DNA of 64,000 nt, taken from positions 159,631 through 223,630 of the forward strand of contig JACHLS010000007.1 in NCBI GenBank assembly GCA_014204635.1. Direction: 5' to 3'. The notes under the pieces were generated by a model, which had not been told where the DNA came from, made no database searches, and was given only the letters and a program-made list of their open reading frames with translations. The DNA comes from Sporosarcina luteola (GTDB lineage: Bacteria; Bacillota; Bacilli; Bacillales_A; Planococcaceae). Positions 15,305 through 24,190 of this stretch are shown one piece after another. The first letter of the stretch is position 1. Each line of letters starts with the position of its first letter. A program made the position numbers and the translations under genes.

Positions 15305-17928
15305 CCCTTACCACCCTCTCTTAACGGAAAGTAAAGTGTAAACGTACTGCCTTTACCAGGCGTGCTGTCTGCTTCGATTTTTCCTTCATGGGCTTCCATG
15401 ATTCCCTCACAAATCGACAAACCGAGACCTGTGCCGCCTGAACGTCTTGTTGCAGTCACGTCGACTTGATAGAAACGGTTAAAGATTTTTTGCAAATGCT
15501 CCTTCGATATGCCGATCCCATTATCGGAAACAGCGATTGTCAGCCAATCACCCTTCTTTTCGAGTGTAACGTCAATCTGTTTTTCGAGATGATCATTATA
15601 ACGAAGCGCGTTTGTGAATAAATTGACCAGCACTTGCTGCACACGTGTTTTATCTGCATAGAAGAATAAATAATCTTCCGCTTTGTTATGAAACTCGATT
15701 TTCACATTTTCCTTTAATACAAACGGAATCAGTTCAATTGATTTTTCGATGACATGATCGGCTCGTATCATATTACGCTCGATATACATGGAGCCAGATT
15801 CGATTTTTGAAATATCCATCCAATCGTCTACCAATTGCTGAATGCGTTCGATATCTTCATGGACCCCTTCCAGCAATTCACGCTGGAAATCCGGTTCCCA
15901 CTCGACATTATCCCGCAGCAATGTCTCGACACTTCCCCGAATGTTGGTAATTGGCGTTTTGAACTCATGTGATGTCAGAGAGATGAGGTTGTTCTTCAAT
16001 GTATCAATTTCCTCTTCTTTCGTAATATCACGGATGAGCAACCCTTCTCCAATCTTTTCTTCATCAGATACTACCGAGAACTTATGGAGCATATAGAAAT
16101 CCGTATCACCGGTTTTCGTTTTATGTTCAAGCTTCAGCTCATTATTTCCACCCTTAAAATAGGAGATCAAATCCTCTTCAGTAATATCAAATATTGTACT
16201 AAGCCGTTTTAAGACATCCGGCAATCGCCTGAGCTCAATATTCAAACCATCGCCATCGATTACATTCAAGAAAGACTCATTCACGTAGTCGACTTGGTAA
16301 TCATTGTTTAGCAGCATAATTCCTTCCGACATGCTTTCGAGAACCGCATCCAGCTCTGCATGCTTATTGCGATAGCGTTCAAAAAGGAGTTTGTTCTGCA
16401 TCATAATGGCCAGCGACCGTGAAAATGTTTGCAGGAAGGATTGTTCTTTCGACTCTATTGTCTGCCCTTCCAATAAATCAATAATTAAATAGCCATTCGG
16501 CAGTTCTCTCAGGATGATTGGTTCGATGCGCTGATTTGTGCCTTGCACATGCTTTTCCATGTATTGCTGCAAGCTAATATTTTTATAAATATGCTCTCGC
16601 GTTACAGCTAACTCACGGAACCAAATATGTACTGAAAAAGGAACAGTCGGCTCCATTTTTTGAAGACATAATTGGATAAAGTGTGGTAAATCCACCTCGG
16701 AAGACACAGGTGTAATGAGCTTGTTAACGGCTAGCAGTTCCGCATTTCGTGTCTCCAAATTTGCAGTTCGCTCTTGTACACGAGCCTCAAGCTGCGTGTT
16801 CAATTCGATTAATTCAGCACGGTTTTCCTCAATTTCAAATAGCATTTCATTGAAATGGGTAAGGAGGTCCGTCATTTCCTGCGGTCCTTCAATCTGTTCT
16901 GCAATTTGTACAGGCTGGTTGGATTTGTAGCTCGCTGAGTACCGTTTGATGGTATTGAGCAAATTCCGAATCGTCCGTTCCAGTCTTGCACTTAAGTAAA
17001 GACTTGCCAAAACGACTAAGAGTGCAGTTAAGGGAATGAACCATAATATAGTAATGGCAGCATCTTTCAGCGGTTTCATAATCAGCGTCGACGGGTTTGC
17101 AATCCATAGTGTCCAACCGAGATTCGGCGTCTTTGTGTATGTAATGAATTCCTTTTCCCGGCCTTCTTCTTTTATCGTCAAACTGTTGACGGCATCACCT
17201 TTACTTTGGCTGATGGTCTGAACAATTTTGGAATCGGACATGTTGACCATATCCGTTTTGGTATCAATATCTGGATGAATAATTACGTTATTATACTGAT
17301 CTAGTAAGACCACATATTTCGCGTCGCCCGAAATCCGGGTCGAAACGTATTTTTCCAAAGCATTTAAATCAATCGCGCCCAATATGTAACCTTGCATTTG
17401 CCCATCGCTATTGAAGATTGGCGATACTATGGCAACCAGAAGAGTATCGGTGCCCCCTCTGCCGTGGAAAACGTGCGACACAACCTGTCGCTTCGTTTTC
17501 AGCAGTTCCTTGTAATATGATCGATCGCTGAAATCAATATGCTCACGCATAACGCCATCTGTATAGACAGGCGGATAGAAGACAAGCGACTCTCCATGTT
17601 TATCGCCAACATACAAGTTGACGAATCCCGGATAGTGCGATTTCACATCTCCCAGAACCTCTTCAATCTTTTGCATATCCTCTGCCTCCAGCAAAGGTGC
17701 AATAATGGAAGACATCGTGTCAATGACGCTGCCGTGCTGTTCCATATAGCTTTCTATATTATCATCTAAAAATCCGGTAACTTTCGTCTGGCTGTCTTGA
17801 TTATCTTTAATCAAGGAGGAAAGCTGAAAGAACTGAAAAATCCCTAGTGAAATAATTGTCGTCAGCCCAATCGCTAAAAACGAGTAGCTTAATTCTTTCC
17901 GAAACGAGCGGGATTGTACTTTCTTCAT
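15301..17928 (-). CDS. Cache-domain sensor histidine kinase
   Basis: An 875-residue membrane kinase. TM1 lies at about 15-35, then a long extracytoplasmic double-Cache-like domain (about 36-280, with LGAIDLNALEKY and LGWTLWIANP), TM2 at about 290-312, HAMP (about 312-370), a coiled coil, a GAF-like region (about 400-540), a PAS domain (about 548-650), HisKA with SHEFKTPITN near 660, and HATPase with N-box FTNALRYN, DNGIGIS and GGTGLGLS. It has two cytoplasmic sensor modules plus an external one, more than usual. Its place between the transporter and the oxamate genes suggests a small ureide or carboxylate ligand for the Cache domain. The ribosome binding site is AAAGGAGG. The start overlaps nothing, and the 3' end overlaps the regulator gene by 4 bp. 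Confidence 0.92.
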   Translation of the reverse strand: MKKVQSRSFRKELSYSFLAIGLTTIISLGIFQFFQLSSLIKDNQDSQTKVTGFLDDNIESYMEQHGSVIDTMSSIIAPLLEAEDMQKIEEVLGDVKSHYPGFVNLYVGDKHGESLVFYPPVYTDGVMREHIDFSDRSYYKELLKTKRQVVSHVFHGRGGTDTLLVAIVSPIFNSDGQMQGYILGAIDLNALEKYVSTRISGDAKYVVLLDQYNNVIIHPDIDTKTDMVNMSDSKIVQTISQSKGDAVNSLTIKEEGREKEFITYTKTPNLGWTLWIANPSTLIMKPLKDAAITILWFIPLTALLVVLASLYLSARLERTIRNLLNTIKRYSASYKSNQPVQIAEQIEGPQEMTDLLTHFNEMLFEIEENRAELIELNTQLEARVQERTANLETRNAELLAVNKLITPVSSEVDLPHFIQLCLQKMEPTVPFSVHIWFRELAVTREHIYKNISLQQYMEKHVQGTNQRIEPIILRELPNGYLIIDLLEGQTIESKEQSFLQTFSRSLAIMMQNKLLFERYRNKHAELDAVLESMSEGIMLLNNDYQVDYVNESFLNVIDGDGLNIELRRLPDVLKRLSTIFDITEEDLISYFKGGNNELKLEHKTKTGDTDFYMLHKFSVVSDEEKIGEGLLIRDITKEEEIDTLKNNLISLTSHEFKTPITNIRGSVETLLRDNVEWEPDFQRELLEGVHEDIERIQQLVDDWMDISKIESGSMYIERNMIRADHVIEKSIELIPFVLKENVKIEFHNKAEDYLFFYADKTRVQQVLVNLFTNALRYNDHLEKQIDVTLEKKGDWLTIAVSDNGIGISKEHLQKIFNRFYQVDVTATRRSGGTGLGLSICEGIMEAHEGKIEADSTPGKGSTFTLYFPLREGGKG

Positions 17929-18003
17929 TCAGTTCCTCCTTTGCCATGCTTTCTGTTCACCTTGCAAACATTTTTCTGCTACTAGTTAAAGATAGTAACA
18001 TAT

Positions 18004-18034
18004 AATAATTTAATTAGAAAAGTATTAAATTATT
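18004..18034. other. AT-only 11-bp hairpin at the arcC/allK stop
   Basis: Perfect arms AATAATTTAAT (18004-18014) and ATTAAATTATT (18024-18034) abut the stop codon of the carbamate kinase gene, upstream of the histidine kinase gene. No T-run follows. It may be a weak transcription end or a binding site controlling the kinase operon. Confidence 0.4.
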
Positions 18035-18971
18035 ATTTTGTAATTTGAGTACCTGCTTTGCCTTCAACTGCTAAATCAGCTTGGCCAAGAGAACAAATAA
18101 TTGCACGGCCGCCCATTTCTGCAAATTTCATGGCTGCTTCCATCTTAGGTCCCATGCTGCCCGCAGAGAATTGTCCTTCATCAGCATATTTCTTTGCTTC
18201 TTCCAATGTAATGTTGCCAAGTGCTTTTTGATCTGGCTTGCCATAGTTGACAAATACATTGTCCACGTCTGTCAAAATCATCAGGACATCTGCTTTAGAT
18301 TCTTCTGCAAGACGGAATGCACTGCGGTCTTTGTCGATAACTGCTTCAATGCCTGTCAGACTGCCGTCTTTTTCGCGTACGACCGGAATCCCGCCCCCAC
18401 CAGCTGCAATGACGATGACTTCGTTATCTGTCAGCAATTTAATTGTGTCTGAGCTTAGAATAGACTTCGGTTCTGGTGAAGCTACAACCCTTCTCCAGCC
18501 ACGGCCTGCATCTTCTTTTACAACCCATCCTTTTTCTTCCGCTAGTTGTTTTGCTTCTTCTTCTGAATAGAAAACACCAATCGGCTTGGATGGATCTTCA
18601 AAGGCAGTGTCTGCAGGATCGACTTCTGTCTGTGTCAGCATGCTGACAACTTTACGGTCCAAACCTAACTTCGTCAATTCGTTTTTCAATGTCTGTTCCA
18701 TCATATAACCGATGAAACCTTGTGATTCCGCACTGCACACATCCAATGGAAGAGCAGGCACTACGTCTTTTGCTTCTTCATTTTGGCGTAGAATGTTCCC
18801 GACTTGCGGGCCATTTCCGTGTGTTACAATCACTGTGTGTCCATTCTTTACAATTCTAGAGATAATTTCAGTGCTAATTCGCACGTTTTCATATTGATTC
18901 TCATATGTTGCTTCCTGTTTAGGTTGGAGAATTGCATTTCCCCCGAGCGCGATTACTACTTTTTCAGCCAT
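18033..18971 (-). CDS. arcC: carbamate kinase (AllK/ArcC type)
   Basis: 312 residues, the usual length. The amino acid kinase fold shows VIALGGNAI at the N-terminus, THGNGPQVGN around residue 50, AAGGGGIPVV near 200 and a conserved DVDNVFVNYG. It converts carbamoyl phosphate and ADP to ATP, ammonia and CO2. Its start overlaps the AllH-type gene by 16 bp, and it closes the four-gene row allF-allG-allH-kinase. Here it should harvest ATP from carbamoyl phosphate released by oxamate carbamoyltransferase, as reported for E. coli AllK, not from arginine deiminase, for which no genes are present in this window. Confidence 0.93.
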   Translation of the reverse strand: MAEKVVIALGGNAILQPKQEATYENQYENVRISTEIISRIVKNGHTVIVTHGNGPQVGNILRQNEEAKDVVPALPLDVCSAESQGFIGYMMEQTLKNELTKLGLDRKVVSMLTQTEVDPADTAFEDPSKPIGVFYSEEEAKQLAEEKGWVVKEDAGRGWRRVVASPEPKSILSSDTIKLLTDNEVIVIAAGGGGIPVVREKDGSLTGIEAVIDKDRSAFRLAEESKADVLMILTDVDNVFVNYGKPDQKALGNITLEEAKKYADEGQFSAGSMGPKMEAAMKFAEMGGRAIICSLGQADLAVEGKAGTQITK

Positions 18972-19888
18972 TCTAATTTCCTCCTTTGTATTAACAAACC
19001 TAATAGCATACCAAAAACTGTATCGACACCAGAGCTATGCCCCATGTCGATCAGTTCTTCAATCAGTGGTCTTACTGTTTTATTATCCGTCTTTTCCGTC
19101 AGGGCACATGACACTTTCACAACAGTTGAACTAAATCTGCCTTCTAGCGCATAGAGCAAATATTCCCGGCCTACGTCTGTAGTCAACTGCTCATCAGATA
19201 CTAGACGGCGCAACACTCGGAATGCTTCAGGTGAAAGCAGTCCGACCGCCGTATGGATAGCCAAGATGCCGACAAGATGGTCGTCTCCCGACGGAGTAAG
19301 CCCTTGACCTCTCCCTAAAAAGAATCGAAGGCTTTTTTCAATATCCTTTTCATCTGATGAAGGGAGAGCCGCAAGAAGCTCTGTTATTTTCCGATCTGTT
19401 TCACCGGCCGGCTGCACTCCTTCTAAATAGGCCGTGACAAACTCCTCAATATCTACTTCCATCCCAGTTGCGATCGGCTCTTCTATCAGGATGGAAAGGA
19501 GAAGGGTCAAGTTGTGAGTCAGGTCTTGGGCTTCAAGTTGACGAAATGGCACTTCCCAATGAAATGGAGCGGCCTCGGCAAGTGAAACGGCAATGGAGGC
19601 AGCTTGAAATACTAGTTCCTGCGGGCCTGCCTCCCACTTCACAGGACTATCTTGTTTAACTGTTCCCACTATGTAGGGCAGCGCGTCGCTGGAGAGGTGC
19701 ACACCAAATGGCAGCTCGCCATTTTTCTTCGTTCCGATGAAAAACAACCGGCCGCCCATTTGAACATTAACTCCATTTTGAAAGACACTGTGCACACGGC
19801 CTGCCGAGTGCTCAGAAAGCAGCAGAGGAATACGCTGTTCGTATTCCTTTGCTGGTATTATCATTTCATTTACGATCTGGTCGTTCAT
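18956..19888 (-). CDS. allH: DUF2877 protein, oxamate carbamoyltransferase subunit AllH
   Basis: 310 residues. The family signature is GRGQGLTPSGDDHLVGILA (about residues 212-230), with DTVFGMLLGLL at the C-terminus. In E. coli the corresponding protein (YlbF, renamed AllH) joins AllF and AllG in oxamate carbamoyltransferase, which phosphorolyses oxalurate to oxamate and carbamoyl phosphate. It overlaps the AllG gene by 4 bp and the carbamate kinase gene by 16 bp, so the products are made together. Assignment rests on family motif and gene order. Confidence 0.82.
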   Translation of the reverse strand: MNDQIVNEMIIPAKEYEQRIPLLLSEHSAGRVHSVFQNGVNVQMGGRLFFIGTKKNGELPFGVHLSSDALPYIVGTVKQDSPVKWEAGPQELVFQAASIAVSLAEAAPFHWEVPFRQLEAQDLTHNLTLLLSILIEEPIATGMEVDIEEFVTAYLEGVQPAGETDRKITELLAALPSSDEKDIEKSLRFFLGRGQGLTPSGDDHLVGILAIHTAVGLLSPEAFRVLRRLVSDEQLTTDVGREYLLYALEGRFSSTVVKVSCALTEKTDNKTVRPLIEELIDMGHSSGVDTVFGMLLGLLIQRRKLEWLKK

Positions 19889-21150
19889 TCAATCAAGCCG
19901 AGCTTGATTGCGTACGCTTCCAATGCTTTTTCAAAGCACTCTTTAGGGGCACGTACTGTACCTGCTCCCACTTGTCCCATACCTGCTTTTTTATGTGCAA
20001 TTCCTGTATTGATGACTGGCTCAATGCCTGTCTCAACAACTTTCCGTGCATCGATTCCGAGGCAAGCCCCTTGGAAGTCCCATGTAGGAATTGTAAAGTT
20101 GCTGTTTTGAGAAACACAGATCTCGGCCATTTCATTGCTTGTTGCAAGCGCATCGTCAAAACCGCCTGCCCCTACAAAGCGAGTAACACCTGGAGCAGCG
20201 ATCATCGCCATACCACCGACACCGAATGTCTCTGTGATTGCGCTATCACCGATATCCGGGTTAGCGTCTTCCTGAGAATAGCCTGTAAAGAATAGACCTT
20301 GCGGCGTGTTAACCGGCGCTGTGAACCATTCATCGCCCATTCCGCTGATTCGGATACCGAAGTCTTTACCATTACGGCACATTGCTGTAACGACAGTACC
20401 TGCTTCAATTTGGCGTGCAGCATCCATGACTGCTTTACCTGTTGCCATCGCAATGTTCAAGAAGAACTGATCTGTATCAGCCAAGAATTGGATAACGTCT
20501 TTACGATCTGTTTCATCCATATCCACTTGCACGATGAAAGGGCTGATTTCTTTCAAGAAGATAAGGGATGCTGCGATATTACGTTGGTGGAACTCGTCGC
20601 CCATCGTGATCGCTTTTGCAATCATAACGTTCAAATTCAAGCCATCTTCTGTCAGCTTAAGAGCTTTCGAGATTGTTGGTCCCAGAACGTTTTGCATCCA
20701 TTTCAAGCGGTCAATAACTTCTTGCGAGTTTGCGCCGAAACGAAGTACTTTCCCGATTCCTTCGTTCATAATACAGTATGCTTCATTGCCATCTGTGCGG
20801 TTTTCTACTACGAATACCGGCATGTTGGCTGACGTAATTCCGCCCATTGGACCAACTGCGTTCACGTGGTGACAAGGGATGAATTTCACTTCGCCAGCAG
20901 CGAGCTGCTTTTCAGCTTCTTCCGGAGAAGATGCCCAGCCTTCATAAAGTGATGCACCGATGCAAGACCCTTGCATTGGACCTGTCATGTCTTCCCATTT
21001 GATTGGAGGGCCTGCATGCAGCAAAACTTTGCCTTCGTTTAGTTCTTTCACTTTTTCTTTAGCCGGAACAACGTCTACTAAGAATGGCGCTGATCCGGTA
21101 ATTTTGTCGATGACCGCTTTGTTTGCTTCATCCATTGAATTGTACTTCAT
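19885..21150 (-). CDS. allG: DUF1116 protein, oxamate carbamoyltransferase subunit AllG
   Basis: A 421-residue YlbE/AllG-type protein. Recognisable segments include AGPPIKWEDMTGPMQGSC, CHHVNAVGPMGGITSANMP, ITMGDEFHQRN and GIAHKKAGMGQVGAGTVRAP. It pairs with the FdrA-like AllF and with AllH in the oxamate carbamoyltransferase complex described for E. coli. It is full length, with a start that has GAGGTGGAACGAGT upstream. It follows allF by about 105 bp and overlaps allH by 4 bp. Confidence 0.85.
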   Translation of the reverse strand: MKYNSMDEANKAVIDKITGSAPFLVDVVPAKEKVKELNEGKVLLHAGPPIKWEDMTGPMQGSCIGASLYEGWASSPEEAEKQLAAGEVKFIPCHHVNAVGPMGGITSANMPVFVVENRTDGNEAYCIMNEGIGKVLRFGANSQEVIDRLKWMQNVLGPTISKALKLTEDGLNLNVMIAKAITMGDEFHQRNIAASLIFLKEISPFIVQVDMDETDRKDVIQFLADTDQFFLNIAMATGKAVMDAARQIEAGTVVTAMCRNGKDFGIRISGMGDEWFTAPVNTPQGLFFTGYSQEDANPDIGDSAITETFGVGGMAMIAAPGVTRFVGAGGFDDALATSNEMAEICVSQNSNFTIPTWDFQGACLGIDARKVVETGIEPVINTGIAHKKAGMGQVGAGTVRAPKECFEKALEAYAIKLGLIE

Positions 21151-21255
21151 ACTCGTTCCACCTCATTCGTTATATTTAAAGCTGTACTCACCAGGTATGG
21201 CGAAGGTCCAGTCCATCATGGGCCAGACCTTCTTTTACTAGTTTGCCGCCAGGAA

Positions 21256-23004
21256 TTACTTCAACAAGCTAAGGATTTTAGCCATACGTGCGTTTCCGCC
21301 GGCAATTGGACGCCAATCATATTGCACGAACTGTGTACCCGTGTCTGCAAGAGCATCTGTAAAGCCTTTTAAACCTACGTTGATCACGCGTGGACGATCT
21401 GAAACGAGGGAAGCGATTTCGTCAGAAACGGATAGATCAAATTCCTTGCCGGATTTTTCGCCTTCCACATGCTTCTTCTGATTGTCTTCCACTTGAAGTC
21501 CAACGATGCTAAGTGCTGTCCGGACTGCTTCATTGTTTGTTTCTTTTACGATGATGCCAGCTTCCTTCAACGCTTTCACATGGCCATCATAGCTTTGCGG
21601 GTCATTTTTCGTACCGCATACAGTAGCGACCACATGCAATGTGCGTCCATCTTCTTTTGCAGTAGCTACCGCTTTTTTAATAGATGGAAGCAATGCGCTC
21701 GCCATATCATCATGCGAACCATAGCCTAATACGAAATCGAGGAGAATAACCGCTGTAGATGAATCTGCGCCAGCTTCTTCGATAAATTTCGACCGTGTTT
21801 CCGGATCGATCATTGGGTGTGGCTTGCCTTGTGTGTACTTGTCATCCCCAAGGTCAACGACTTCATGGCCTTCATGCTTTAACACATAGCCTTCTTCGTT
21901 TTTAATATGAGTTCCAAGTCCAAGTGCATCAGAGATAAGAATGGCAGCTTCTGAAGCAAGTGTTCCACCTGAGTACAAGCCCTTCAATGTACGCTGACCT
22001 TCTTTAAGATCTGCATTTTCGACTGTGAAGTCGCCAGCATTGTAATCCGGCTTCACTTCGTTGCCTTTCGCCAAGTCAACTGCAATATAAGCTGTTTCAG
22101 CCAATGTATATGCCTGATATACGTTACCGACATATTGCTCCGGCTTTTCTCCAAGGAATACCGCAACGACTGGTTTTGTCAAGCTTTGAAGCAATTCCAT
22201 TACTTCGTTTCGAACGTGCTCTGCAGGCGGCTTCGAGATGATTGTGATAATTTCCGTCTGGCTGTGATTTTCAAGCGCACGGATACCATCCATCATCGTG
22301 ATAGCACCGATTGGATCTTTCAAGTCACGTCCGCCTGTCCCGATAGCATGGCTGACACCTTCTCCAAGTCGATCAATGATAGTCGATACTTCTTGGATTC
22401 CCGTTCCGGAAGCGCCTACAATACCGATGCGTCCTTTGTTTACCACGTTTGCGAAAGCGAACGGAACACCATCCAAAATACCTGTACCACAGTCAGGACC
22501 CATTACAAGCAAGCCTTTGTCATGCGCTTTTTGCTTTAAGCGAAGCTCGTCCTCAATTGATACGTTGTCACTGAACAAGAAGACGTGAAGGCCACGGTCA
22601 AGAGCCTTGTCTGCTTCGTCTGCCGCATATTGACCAGGTACTGAAATCATTGCCACATTCGCACCCGGCAACGCATCAACTGCTTTGTCCCATGTGCGGA
22701 CAGTTTCAAAACTTTGCTTTTTGTTGCTGATCGACTGATCTTGCAAGTACTGATCCACTTTTTCTAGTACTTTGTCAATTAAACTCGCATCGTCTGTGTC
22801 TACAACGATTGCCATGTCATTTGATTCAGCTGCTTCCAATTCAGGTGTATGCAATCCGGCAGTTTTAAAAATATCCTTGTTTGCCGGAGTCGCCATCATA
22901 ATTTGCACCTTGTTTAGCCCTTCCATCGTTGACACGGAATTCGTAAGCAACATCAGGTTGATGGAGTCTTGGTACGAGTTCTTCTTAATAATCGTATGAA
23001 GCAC
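21256..23004 (-). CDS. allF: FdrA-like oxamate carbamoyltransferase subunit AllF
   Basis: A 582-residue acyl-CoA synthetase-like protein. It has a CoA-binding-type segment GRIGIVGASGTGIQEV, the GTGGRDLKDPIGAITMMDGI segment of succinyl-CoA-ligase alpha-like folds, MGPDCGTGILDGVPFAFAN, and a C-terminal domain ending near VGLKGFTDAL. The E. coli FdrA/AllF is 555 residues. GTG at 23004 is chosen because ATAGGAGTG lies eight bases before it; a longer frame to 23082 lacks a ribosome binding site. The gene heads the allF-allG-allH-kinase row, transcribed from the activator-type promoter at 23117-23169. Confidence 0.87.
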   Translation of the reverse strand: MLHTIIKKNSYQDSINLMLLTNSVSTMEGLNKVQIMMATPANKDIFKTAGLHTPELEAAESNDMAIVVDTDDASLIDKVLEKVDQYLQDQSISNKKQSFETVRTWDKAVDALPGANVAMISVPGQYAADEADKALDRGLHVFLFSDNVSIEDELRLKQKAHDKGLLVMGPDCGTGILDGVPFAFANVVNKGRIGIVGASGTGIQEVSTIIDRLGEGVSHAIGTGGRDLKDPIGAITMMDGIRALENHSQTEIITIISKPPAEHVRNEVMELLQSLTKPVVAVFLGEKPEQYVGNVYQAYTLAETAYIAVDLAKGNEVKPDYNAGDFTVENADLKEGQRTLKGLYSGGTLASEAAILISDALGLGTHIKNEEGYVLKHEGHEVVDLGDDKYTQGKPHPMIDPETRSKFIEEAGADSSTAVILLDFVLGYGSHDDMASALLPSIKKAVATAKEDGRTLHVVATVCGTKNDPQSYDGHVKALKEAGIIVKETNNEAVRTALSIVGLQVEDNQKKHVEGEKSGKEFDLSVSDEIASLVSDRPRVINVGLKGFTDALADTGTQFVQYDWRPIAGGNARMAKILSLLK

Positions 23005-23116
23005 AAAAATCACTCCTATATTTTTTTGAAAATCAGCACAAAATCCCTGCATTTGGTGTAATCCCCTAAAATTCATACCCAAACAAGGGAAAATGTTGAT
23101 TTTCTATGCCAAAACC

Positions 23117-23181
23117 ATTGTACCCGAGGAGCCATTACAGACGAATAAAATCCCGGGGTCCCACATTACAAAAACGTAAAA
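23117..23181 (-). promoter_or_regulatory. activator-type promoter of allF (twin of the MFS promoter)
   Basis: In the minus direction: GTAATG box, 31 bp, second GTAATG box within TTTTATTCGTCTGTAATG, 10 bp, then TACAAT (23122-23117). On the plus strand the boxes are CATTAC at 23133 and 23164. The box spacing and the gap to the -10 are identical to those at 14400-14460, and 17 of 18 bases of the core match. The site also lies 100-160 bp upstream of the divergent esterase gene. Confidence 0.65.
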
Positions 23182-23277
23182 ATTCAGAGCAAATGCTGTT
23201 TTCTTAGCAATTGGTAGTATATCATAAATAGAAAAATGTTGAAAAATGATATTGTTGTAGGAACTTGAGGAGGAAAA

Positions 23278-24168
23278 ATGACGATGCCAGAAACATTTGT
23301 ATATCGACAAATCGGCCCGTGTCCAATTGAAGGCGTGTTGCATCGTTCGTCACAGACACATGCGCCTTTGCTTGTTTTCATCCATGGAGGCGGACTTGTT
23401 TGGGGGACTAAGGACGATTTACATAAAGAACAAATTAAACGCTATACAGAAGCTGGATTCCATGTATTTTCAGTCGATTACCGCCTTGCGCCGGAAACGA
23501 AGCTGCCTGCGATACGCGAGGATATTGAAAGTTTGATGAAATGGGTCAAGACGGAGGCTTCGTCAAAATTCGACTTTGATTCTGAGCATGTTGCAGTAGT
23601 GGGAAATTCCGCAGGCGGTTACCTTTCTCTGCTGTCTGGCACTTTTGAGATCAAGCCAGATGCCATTGTTTCTTTCTATGGATACGGACAAGTGACCGGA
23701 GATTGGTATAAAAATCCGAGTCCTCACTTTTCGGCAATGCCTACCGTCCCGGAAGCGCTTGCCAACCAGCTTGTCCAACCCGCTCCCATTGCGGCAGCCC
23801 CCATTCAACAAAGGTATGCAATTTATTTATATTGCCGGCAGTCAGGAACATGGCTCGATTGGGTGGCAGGGGAGGACCTTGCAAAAGATGATGCCGCGCT
23901 AAAAAATTACGCTCCTGTTGAATTGGTGGATGCTGCATATCCGGCGACATTGCTGATCCATGGCGATGCTGACGAAGACGTTCCTTATGAGGAATCTGTC
24001 GCTATGAAAGAAAAGCTGGATGCAGCGGGCGTCTTTAACGAGCTGTTGACGATTCAGCAAGGAAAGCACAACTTTGATGCAAACATGGACGATCCGGATG
24101 CCATTCACGCAGTAGAACAGACAATACGATTCCTGAAAGACCAGTTCAAAACTGACAATAACCGATGA
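23278..24168 (+). CDS. alpha/beta hydrolase, HSL-type esterase
   Basis: 296 residues. Oxyanion motif HGGG (residues 36-39), nucleophile Ser111 in VVGNSAGG, acid in LLIHGDADEDVP (about Asp232) and His264 in QGKHNF make a full catalytic triad. It belongs to the hormone-sensitive-lipase-like group. There is no signal peptide, so it is cytoplasmic. It is divergent from allF, with the shared activator site between them, and is followed 22 bp later by the AllD-type dehydrogenase gene, so it is probably an island member. This family is not a known step of ureide breakdown. Hydrolysis of an ester or amide intermediate is possible but not shown. Confidence 0.88.
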   Translation: MTMPETFVYRQIGPCPIEGVLHRSSQTHAPLLVFIHGGGLVWGTKDDLHKEQIKRYTEAGFHVFSVDYRLAPETKLPAIREDIESLMKWVKTEASSKFDFDSEHVAVVGNSAGGYLSLLSGTFEIKPDAIVSFYGYGQVTGDWYKNPSPHFSAMPTVPEALANQLVQPAPIAAAPIQQRYAIYLYCRQSGTWLDWVAGEDLAKDDAALKNYAPVELVDAAYPATLLIHGDADEDVPYEESVAMKEKLDAAGVFNELLTIQQGKHNFDANMDDPDAIHAVEQTIRFLKDQFKTDNNR

Positions 24169-24190
24169 ATTATGACAAGGAGTGTCTGAT

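Noticed and set aside
18033..18971. Arginine deiminase pathway
   Set aside because: Carbamate kinase is present, but no arginine deiminase or ornithine carbamoyltransferase gene is found. The neighbours are AllF/G/H.
23040..23117. Sigma-54 promoter for allF
   Set aside because: TTGGCA is present, but the GC of the -12 element is missing and no sigma-54 activator gene lies nearby.
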